From positions 1 to 10,885 of the forward strand of contig JABWAY010000130.1 of the NCBI GenBank assembly GCA_013360825.1: DNA of 10,885 nucleotides. The letters run 5' to 3'. This stretch comes from Candidatus Brocadiia bacterium (lineage in GTDB: Bacteria; Planctomycetota; MHYJ01; WSZJ01). Below the pieces are notes generated by a model. The model worked only from the letters and a program-made list of their open reading frames with translations. It was not told the DNA's origin and did not search any database. A program made the translations under genes and the position numbers. Shown piece by piece: positions 5,958 to 10,885 of this stretch (the stretch's first letter is position 1; every line of letters begins with the position of its first letter).

Positions 5958-7834
5958 GACGGGTCCCCGAAGACGGGAAAGAGGTCGTAGACCGCATGAT
6001 CGGTCCAGGCGTTGAGGTCGACCACCGCCCTGGGGCGCGCCGGCCGCGCCGCCTCCCACGAAATCAGGTACCGGCCGTTCTGGTCGATCGCCACCACGTA
6101 GTCCGATCCCCCCTCCGCGAGCACGATCGAGTGCTCTCCCGCTTCAAAATGCGTCTCCAGCGTCTGCCCGATCACCCGGGCCGTCACGCCGTGATCCCGG
6201 CACGTGAACAGCATGTGCGGGACCCCGCCGATCGACGTCAGCCGCACGCTCCCGATCGGCGCGTTCCTCCGGATCACCGCGATCGCCTGCCCCGGCGCCT
6301 GCCGCTCCCAGATCACCAGCGCCCCCTCGTTCCCGCTCCCGCACCCCGCGACGACCAGGCGTTCACCCACCGCGATCGCCGTCACCCCGCTCGGCGTCTG
6401 CGGAGTCAGCGCCACCGGGGCGCCCCCGCGCTCGACATCCAGCGCGTAGACCGTCCGCCCGCTCGCGAAATACAGCACCCCGTCGCGCGACATCGAGGCG
6501 GCGCGGACCGTCGCCGCAAGCGCGGTCAGCTCCGGGTGGAGCACGGTCCCCGTCGCCCCGGGCTTCCCCAGGTCCCACCCGATCAGCCCGATCTCGCTGT
6601 GCGTCCCGAACATCCGCCCCTTCCAGACCGCCGTCGCGTTGACTCCCCCCTTCGGCTTCCGGTCCTGCGGGAGCGGAAACGCCGCGACCGTTCTGGTCGA
6701 CTCCGGCTCGATAGCCGAGACCTGCCGTTTCCCGCCCGCGAAGATGTGCGGCTTCCCGTCCAGCGCGTGGATCCGCGCCGATCGCAGGTTGAATCCCGCC
6801 TCGACCAGCCGGCAGCTCCCCCGCAGATCGGAGGGGCGGAACAGCAGCACCCGGCTCCCCGCCGTGACGACGACCGATTCCAGCTTTTCCGGCCGGGCCG
6901 GCTCGCTCGCCGCGTTCTCCGGCGCCTCGCCCAGCGCCGCGTACGCCCGCAGCACGACCCCGACCAGGTCGTCCCCCCACTGCTGCATCCGCGCCCGGAG
7001 CTCCTCCGTCGACAGGTCCGACAGGTCGTTCTCCATCATCTTCGCGTACAGCATCGACTTCACCCGCTCGTCCCGGATCTCCCGGAACACCTGCTGCGCG
7101 TCGTCGCTCTTCATGAACGCCGCCAGCCGCTTCAGCTTCTCCTCCCGGCGCTGCTGGTCGAGGAGAAGCGCCTCGTGCTGCTCGAGCTTGTCGCGCTCGG
7201 ACCTGCGGGCCTCGCGGTGCCGGTCGAACGACTCGCTCTGGAACTCCAGCTCCATCAGCTTCCGGAAGGCGAGCCCCTTGCCGAACAGCGGCCCCTCGAG
7301 CGCGCGGCGGAGGCCGCCCTCCAGGTCGGTCCCCCCGGTCCCGCCCTGGAGGTCGGCGGCGTCGCGGGAGGCGATGTGCTCGGACAGGGCGCGCTGGACG
7401 TCGAGCGCGAGGTAACGGCGCAGGTCGTCGGCGGCGGTGAGGGCCGTGGCGGAGATGAAATTCCGGCAGAAATCCTCGACCCGGTCCGGTTCGAGGGACT
7501 CGAGCTGCAGCGTCAGCCGCACGCCGGCGGTGATGCCGAAGCCGTCGCGCGACTTGAGCCCGCTGACGTGGAAGGAGACGGGCATCTCCTGGGTCTTGAT
7601 GAGCACCGCCTCGAACCGTCCGCCGAGCTGCTCCCCGCCGCGGGCGACCCGGCGCGACGTCCCCTCCACCACGGCCGCCACCGTGTTGGCCGGGACGGAC
7701 CAGGAACGCTTCAACAGCCCCAGCACCTCGCTCGAAGCGACGCGACGGGCGAGCATCTCGCGGTTATCGAGCCAGTCGAGGATATCGGCGGCCATCGGGG
7801 TCCCGATCGGGGCGGCTTGGGAGTCTGGTGTCAT
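5954..7834 (-). CDS. SPFH (Band 7)-domain / beta-propeller fusion protein
   Basis: 626 residues. Residues 48-205 resemble an SPFH/Band 7 domain: V-P-A-N-T-V-A-A-V-V-E-G, a glycine-rich turn, then S-R-D-G-F-G-I-T-A-G-V strands and the A-L-T-A-A-D-D-L-R helix. Residues 205-240 are a charged coiled coil (REARRSERDKLEQHE). From about 320 to 600 come repeated four-strand-like blocks with small-residue turns (VVVTAGSRVLLFRP; GVLYFASGRTVYALDV; ERLVVAGCGSGNEGALVIWE; SDYVVAIDQNGRYLISWE), consistent with a WD40- or PQQ-like propeller. SPFH proteins form membrane-associated rings that organise microdomains; no membrane helix is evident. It is the first gene of the operon and overlaps the next by four bases. 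The start at 7834 is supported by a promoter that would place +1 there; Met14 (7795) is an alternative. The SPFH call is by eye; the propeller call is firmer. Confidence 0.75.
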   Translation of the reverse strand: MTPDSQAAPIGTPMAADILDWLDNREMLARRVASSEVLGLLKRSWSVPANTVAAVVEGTSRRVARGGEQLGGRFEAVLIKTQEMPVSFHVSGLKSRDGFGITAGVRLTLQLESLEPDRVEDFCRNFISATALTAADDLRRYLALDVQRALSEHIASRDAADLQGGTGGTDLEGGLRRALEGPLFGKGLAFRKLMELEFQSESFDRHREARRSERDKLEQHEALLLDQQRREEKLKRLAAFMKSDDAQQVFREIRDERVKSMLYAKMMENDLSDLSTEELRARMQQWGDDLVGVVLRAYAALGEAPENAASEPARPEKLESVVVTAGSRVLLFRPSDLRGSCRLVEAGFNLRSARIHALDGKPHIFAGGKRQVSAIEPESTRTVAAFPLPQDRKPKGGVNATAVWKGRMFGTHSEIGLIGWDLGKPGATGTVLHPELTALAATVRAASMSRDGVLYFASGRTVYALDVERGGAPVALTPQTPSGVTAIAVGERLVVAGCGSGNEGALVIWERQAPGQAIAVIRRNAPIGSVRLTSIGGVPHMLFTCRDHGVTARVIGQTLETHFEAGEHSIVLAEGGSDYVVAIDQNGRYLISWEAARPARPRAVVDLNAWTDHAVYDLFPVFGDPS

Positions 7835-7839
7835 CGGTG

Positions 7840-7868
7840 AGTATACGGGGGCGGGAAAAAGGGTTCAA
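7840..7868 (-). promoter_or_regulatory. sigma70-like promoter of the ESCRT-like operon, leaderless geometry
   Basis: On the minus strand TTGAAC (7868-7863) and TATACT (7845-7840) are separated by exactly 17 bases. The -35 matches TTGACA at four positions and the -10 matches TATAAT at five. Five bases separate the -10 from the ATG at 7834, so +1 would fall on or next to the start codon. No Shine-Dalgarno site precedes this ATG, which agrees with a leaderless mRNA. Confidence 0.55.
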
Positions 7869-7873
7869 CGGCA

Positions 7874-7888
7874 GGAGTCCGGCACTCC
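7874..7888. repeat. Perfect 5-5-5 inverted repeat between divergent promoters (candidate operator)
   Basis: GGAGT (7874-7878) and ACTCC (7884-7888) are exact reverse complements separated by CCGGC. The centre, 7881, lies about 48 bases upstream of both inferred transcription starts and between the two -35 boxes, where a dimeric regulator could act on both arms. The arms are only five bases, so chance is possible. Confidence 0.35.
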
Positions 7889-7894
7889 CTCTGG

Positions 7895-7923
7895 TGGACA
7901 GCGCGGCCGGCCTTTCCGACAAT
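7895..7923 (+). promoter_or_regulatory. sigma70-like promoter of the two-component operon, leaderless geometry
   Basis: TGGACA (7895-7900; five of six to TTGACA) and GACAAT (7918-7923; four of six to TATAAT) are spaced by 17 bases. The ATG at 7930 follows the -10 by six bases, so +1 would fall at the start codon. Only a poor ribosome site (CCGGGA) precedes the ATG. The -10 is weak, so confidence is lower than for the divergent partner. Confidence 0.4.
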
Positions 7924-7929
7924 CCGGGA

Positions 7930-8652
7930 ATGCAGGACAAGGAAGCGGACCGGTTGGCGTTCATGGGGCAGCTTGCGGCCGGTCTCGCCCACGAGATCCG
8001 GACGCCGCTCTCCACGCTCCAGGCCAACCTGCAGATGCTCCAGGAGGATTTCGAGGGGACGGCGGACGAGCGCGAGCGGCGTGCGCTGTCGCGGGTGAAG
8101 CTGCTGCTGAAGGAGACGGCGCGCCTCGAGGAGATTCTCAACGACTTCCTCCGGTTCGCGGCGGGGCACAAGCTGGACCTGCGGCCGACGGACCTGAACC
8201 GGCTGCTCGAGGAGATCCTGGAGTTCCTGGGGCCGGAGGCGGCGCGGCGCAAGGTGCGGGTCCTGACGTCGCTGGGGGAACTGCCGCGCGTCGCGGTGGA
8301 CGGAAATCTGCTGAAGCAGGCCCTCCTGAACCTGGTCATGAACGCGCTTCAGGCGATGCCCGGGGGCGGGGAGCTGATGGTGCGGACGCAGGAGTGGCGC
8401 GGGTATGCGCAGGTCGACGTGACGGACACGGGGGAGGGGATGACGCCGGAGGTGATGGCGCGCTGTTTCGACGTGTACTACTCGACGAAAAAGTCCGGGA
8501 CGGGGCTCGGGCTGCCGACGGCCCGGAGGATCATCCATGAGCACGACGGGACGCTCGGGTTGACGAGCGAGCCGGGAAAAGGGAGCTGTTTCACGATCCG
8601 CCTGCCCCTGCCGAAGCCGGCGGAGCGCGGCGGGGAGACGATCCCGCTGTGA
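7930..8652 (+). CDS. Cytosolic sensor histidine kinase, NtrB-like
   Basis: 240 residues comprising only the transmitter. The HisKA dimerisation helix begins near residue 8 with the H-box A-G-L-A-H21-E-I-R-T-P-L; H21 is the expected phosphorylation site. The HATPase_c domain shows the N box (N134-L-V-M-N138-A-L), the G1 box D166-T-G-E-G, the F box region (CFDVYYSTKKSGTGLGL) and G-K-G-S near 217. It autophosphorylates and should pass the phosphate to the response regulator encoded 16 bases downstream. There is no PAS, GAF or membrane segment, so sensing must come from a partner protein or the short N-terminus. The start at 7930 gives a protein beginning just before HisKA; a longer frame reaches 7828 but would run through the divergent promoters. 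A GTG at 7894 is an alternative. Confidence 0.9.
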   Translation: MQDKEADRLAFMGQLAAGLAHEIRTPLSTLQANLQMLQEDFEGTADERERRALSRVKLLLKETARLEEILNDFLRFAAGHKLDLRPTDLNRLLEEILEFLGPEAARRKVRVLTSLGELPRVAVDGNLLKQALLNLVMNALQAMPGGGELMVRTQEWRGYAQVDVTDTGEGMTPEVMARCFDVYYSTKKSGTGLGLPTARRIIHEHDGTLGLTSEPGKGSCFTIRLPLPKPAERGGETIPL

Positions 8653-8668
8653 CGAGGAAGGCAACGCG

Positions 8669-10090
8669 ATGACGCAGACGGCGCGGGACGAACACGGGGA
8701 TGTGACCCTGCTGGTCGTGGACGACGACGCGCAGCACGCGGAGACGATCTCCGAGTCGCTCCGACGTTCGGGGTACAGGACGCTGGTGGCGGGAAGCGGG
8801 AAGGCGGCGCTGGAGGCGCTGGAGGGGGACCACGTGGACATCGTGCTCACCGACCTGGTGATGCGGGACGTGGACGGCATGGAGGTCCTGACCACGGCGA
8901 GGCGGCTGCATCCGGACATCGAGGTCGTGGTGATGACGGGGTATGCGAGCGTGGAAGGCGCCGTGGAGGCGATGAAGAAGGGGGCGAGCACGTACCTGAA
9001 GAAGCCGCTCAACATCCAGGAGCTGCGTGCGGTGGTCGAAAAGGTGGTGGAGAAGCAGAACCTGTCCCGCTCGAATCTCTACCTTCACCAGGAGCTGGAC
9101 CGCAAGTACGGGTTCAGCGGGATTCTCGGCAACTCCGAGCCGATGCAGAAGGTCTTCACGACGCTGCAGTCGGTCGCCCCGACGAGCGCGACGGTGCTGA
9201 TCGTCGGGGAGAGCGGCACGGGAAAGGAGCTGGTGGCGAAGGCGATCCACCGGAATTCGCCGCGCCGGAACCACCATTTCATCCCCATCAACTGCACGGC
9301 GATGCCGGAGGGGCTGATCGAGAGCGAGCTGTTCGGGCACGAGAAGGGGTCGTTCACCGGGGCGCTCGGCGCTCGCAAGGGGCGGTTCGAATTCGCGAAC
9401 CACGGCACGCTGCTGCTGGACGAGATCGGCGACATGCCGCTCTCGACGCAGGCGAAGCTCCTGCGCGTCCTGGAGGAGCGGTGCGTCTACCGGGTGGGCT
9501 CGAACGTCCCGATCCCAGTGGACGTGCGGCTGCTCGCGTCGACCAACCGGCACCTGGAGGAACTGACCCGGGAGGGAAAATTCCGGGAGGACCTCTACTA
9601 TCGCCTCCGCGTCGTCACCATCAACCTCCCGCCCCTGCGCACCCGGCAGAGCGACATCGCCATCCTCATCGATCACTTCATCCGCGAATTCGCCCAGCAG
9701 CACGGTCGGAGGATCGAGGGGATCACTCCCGCGGCGCGCGCGCTGCTGCTCGGCTGGCGGTGGCCGGGAAACGTCCGCGAGCTCCGGAACTCGATCGAGG
9801 CGATGGTCGTCCTCGCGCGCGACCCGATCCTCGACGTCAAGGACGTGCCGGAGGAGATCCAGCAGCGCCGCGACGGGGGGGGCGCCCCGGCGGGAGGGGG
9901 CGTGCCGTCGATGGTCGGGATGAAACTGGAGCAGGCGGAGGTCGAACTGATCCGGGCGACGCTGGCGATGGTGAAGGGGAATCGCGAGGAGGCGGCGCGG
10001 ATCCTCGGGATCGGCGAACGGACGCTCTACCGGAAGCTGAAGGAGTACGGACTTGGGGAGATCGGGAAGGACGGGGGGGGCGCGCCGTGA
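8669..10090 (+). CDS. NtrC-family sigma54-dependent response regulator
   Basis: 473 residues in the standard NtrC order. The receiver domain, about 12-128, has acidic D18-D20, phosphoacceptor D62 (V-L-T-D-L-V-M) and K111 (Y-L-K-K-P-L). The AAA+ sigma54-interaction domain, about 150-385, has Walker A GESGTGKE 180-187, the sigma54-contact loop G-S-F-T-G-A 227-232 (the usual motif is GAFTGA), Walker B L-L-L-D-E-I-G-D 248-255 and the W-P-G-N-V-R-E-L motif 365-372. A Gly/Pro linker precedes a Fis-type helix-turn-helix at about 438-461 (NREEAARILGIGERTLYRKL). GAGGAAG lies eight bases before the ATG. It should be phosphorylated by the kinase just upstream and activate sigma54 promoters. No convincing sigma54 site (GG-N10-GC within the full consensus) is visible in the divergent region, so its targets are unknown. 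Two eight-G runs lie in its 3' third. Confidence 0.95.
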   Translation: MTQTARDEHGDVTLLVVDDDAQHAETISESLRRSGYRTLVAGSGKAALEALEGDHVDIVLTDLVMRDVDGMEVLTTARRLHPDIEVVVMTGYASVEGAVEAMKKGASTYLKKPLNIQELRAVVEKVVEKQNLSRSNLYLHQELDRKYGFSGILGNSEPMQKVFTTLQSVAPTSATVLIVGESGTGKELVAKAIHRNSPRRNHHFIPINCTAMPEGLIESELFGHEKGSFTGALGARKGRFEFANHGTLLLDEIGDMPLSTQAKLLRVLEERCVYRVGSNVPIPVDVRLLASTNRHLEELTREGKFREDLYYRLRVVTINLPPLRTRQSDIAILIDHFIREFAQQHGRRIEGITPAARALLLGWRWPGNVRELRNSIEAMVVLARDPILDVKDVPEEIQQRRDGGGAPAGGGVPSMVGMKLEQAEVELIRATLAMVKGNREEAARILGIGERTLYRKLKEYGLGEIGKDGGGAP

Positions 10091-10449
10091 CGGCCGGAGC
10101 GGCCCGCTTCGTCGTGCAGGAACACCACACGGAGCCGCTTCATTGGGACCTGATGATCGAGCGCGACGGCGCGCTGGCGACCTGGGCGCTCGAATCGGAA
10201 CCCCCGGCGGGCGCCTTCGAGATGGCGGCACGGAGGCTGCCGGATCACCGGCTGGCGTATCTCGAGAAAGAGGGGGAGGTGAGCGGCGGGAGGGGGTGGA
10301 CGCGGCTCTGGGACGGCGGCGTCTGCGAGGCCGCATGGCAGGAGCAGCGGGTGGACCTGGAGCTTCGCGGGAGGCGCCTGAGCGGACGCTTCATCCTGGA
10401 ACCGACGGGACGGGCGGAGGAGGGGACCTGGACTTTCCGACGGATCTGA
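10087..10449 (+). CDS. Stand-alone LigD-type 3'-phosphoesterase domain protein
   Basis: 120 residues from a GTG (10087) that overlaps the TGA of the regulator as GTGA. The sequence follows the LigD phosphoesterase (DNA polymerase-ligase N-terminal) family: R-F-V-V-Q-E-H13-H, L-H19-W-D21-L-M-I-E, L-A-T-W, D-H54-R-L-A-Y-L-E-K-E-G and V-S-G-G-R-G, with the His/Asp positions that bind metal and process 3' ends in the family. The C-terminal strands (RVDLELRGRRLSGRFILEP) match the G-x-x-L-x-G-x-[FY] pattern common there. The family is often fused to ligase and primase in end-joining LigD; stand-alone copies of this length also occur, and no ligase is in this window. Its tie to the two-component genes is only positional; coupling through the overlap suggests co-expression. 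Confidence 0.82.
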   Translation: MTAGAARFVVQEHHTEPLHWDLMIERDGALATWALESEPPAGAFEMAARRLPDHRLAYLEKEGEVSGGRGWTRLWDGGVCEAAWQEQRVDLELRGRRLSGRFILEPTGRAEEGTWTFRRI

Positions 10450-10490
10450 AGCCTCCAAACTTTCCCCAATCATTTCCTGCGGCGACAGCG

Positions 10491-10496
10491 TATATT
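10491..10496 (+). promoter_or_regulatory. -10-like box ahead of the zinc-ribbon gene
   Basis: TATATT, five of six to the -10 consensus, in the most AT-rich part of the 173-base gap before the last gene. No -35 match lies 16-18 bases upstream. It would give a leader of about 120 bases that includes the hairpin at 10519-10550. Confidence 0.3.
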
Positions 10497-10518
10497 TTCC
10501 GGTGAACGAAAGGGCCGG

Positions 10519-10550
10519 CTGCGGCGTCAAAGGTGGACGCCGGAGTGCAG
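10519..10550 (+). other. Leader hairpin upstream of zinc-ribbon gene
   Basis: GGCGTC (10523-10528) pairs with GACGCC (10536-10541) across a seven-base loop, and CTGC (10519-10522) can pair with GCAG (10547-10550) around a five-base bulge. No T run follows, so it is not an intrinsic terminator. It does not match any riboswitch consensus I know. It may be a structured leader or chance in GC-rich DNA. Confidence 0.3.
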
Positions 10551-10622
10551 GGGTGGTTCCGGCGGCCGTGGCGGGACCGGGTGGGATAACTCAAGGCTTT
10601 CAGAGACGCAGGGGGTTCTGGA

Positions 10623-10885
10623 ATGAAACTGCACGAATGCGTGGAGTGCGGCGCGAAGTTCGACGTGTCGCAGTTTGCGGCAGGAAAGCAGCTGAAGTGT
10701 GCGCGCTGCAAGGCGGTCTTCACCGTTCCCGGCGACGACGAGCCGGCTCCGACGGAGGAGATTCCGCAGGATTTTTTCCCCGAGGACGCGGGCGAGACGA
10801 CGAACGTCTTCCGGAAGAAGGACGTGCAGCAGGCGGTCCAGCCGCGCCCGGGGGCCCGGCCGGCGGCGACGGCTCCCTCGAGCTC
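10623..10885 (+). CDS. N-terminal zinc-ribbon protein, partial at window end
   Basis: 87 codons are visible and the frame is open at the window edge. The first 36 residues form a compact zinc ribbon: C6-V-E-C9-G-A-K-F, then about 16 residues with A-A-G-K-Q-L-K, then C26-A-R-C29-K-A-V-F-T-V. This is the arrangement of MJ0042-type zinc ribbons that often begin larger proteins carrying disordered linkers and membrane, FHA or TPR modules. An acidic, proline-rich low-complexity stretch follows (DDEPAPTEE; RPGARPAATAP), as expected for a linker. AGGGGG lies about eight bases before the ATG. What the full protein does cannot be judged because the rest lies outside. The 173-base gap before it, with a -10-like box, suggests a separate transcription unit. 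Confidence 0.7.
   Translation, partial: MKLHECVECGAKFDVSQFAAGKQLKCARCKAVFTVPGDDEPAPTEEIPQDFFPEDAGETTNVFRKKDVQQAVQPRPGARPAATAPSS

Noticed and set aside
5996..7840. Plus-strand frame of 614 codons opposite the SPFH-propeller gene
   Set aside because: Arg/Pro/His/Leu-biased shadow; the minus frame shows SPFH and propeller features, and a promoter lies in front of it.
8591..10336. Minus-strand frame of 581 codons opposite the regulator
   Set aside because: Antisense to a textbook NtrC-family protein; Arg/His/Leu/Pro-biased shadow.
1..10885. CRISPR arrays, tRNA/rRNA genes, insertion sequences
   Set aside because: No spaced direct repeats, no tRNA-like cloverleaf or rRNA signature, no transposase-like frame and no terminal inverted repeats were seen on either strand.

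Overview
This is a GC-rich bacterial window that is almost fully coding, with Shine-Dalgarno sites, sigma70-like hexamers and a sigma54-type two-component pair. The organism cannot be fixed from the sequence. The stand-alone LigD-type phosphoesterase and the N-terminal zinc-ribbon protein would suit an uncultured planctomycete or another deep-branching GC-rich lineage, but this is a weak inference.

Minus strand, about 7834 down to 1: a tightly packed run of genes that reads as a bacterial ESCRT-like membrane-remodelling locus. In transcription order it encodes an SPFH-domain/beta-propeller fusion (7834-5954), a zinc cross-brace protein with a C-terminal winged helix (5957-4929), three related charged helical ESCRT-III-like proteins (here E4 4826-4152, E3 4155-3478, E2 3422-2817), a four-helix membrane protein (2809-2324), a Vps4-type AAA ATPase with an N-terminal MIT domain (2315-1080) and a fourth, more CHMP-like ESCRT-III protein (E1, 981-385). 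A TPR protein (250 to beyond the window edge) follows. Gaps are 7-135 bases and two junctions are GTGA overlaps. Three of the four ESCRT-III-like proteins end in the same short motif (F/I-x-x-G-L-x-x-A/I-E) and the fourth has a looser version. It is a natural candidate for the peptide bound by the MIT domain of the ATPase.

Plus strand, 7930 to the end: a cytosolic sensor histidine kinase (7930-8652), an NtrC-family sigma54 activator (8669-10090), a stand-alone LigD-type 3'-phosphoesterase protein overlapping it by GTGA (10087-10449), then a 173-base gap with a -10-like box and a hairpin, and the N-terminus of a zinc-ribbon protein cut by the window edge (10623-10885).

The two arms diverge from a 95-base region (7835-7929). 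Each direction has a sigma70-like -35/-10 pair with exactly 17 bases of spacer, and in both cases the ATG lies where +1 should fall, so both transcripts may be leaderless. A perfect 5-5-5 inverted repeat sits midway between the two promoters.

Working model (inference): the SPFH protein scaffolds at the membrane, the small membrane protein and the ESCRT-III-like proteins assemble there, and the MIT-Vps4 ATPase disassembles the polymers. This would be an elaborated relative of the bacterial PspA/SPFH envelope-stress modules, but with a eukaryote/archaeal-style Vps4 partner. The divergent two-component system may control it or simply be a neighbour.
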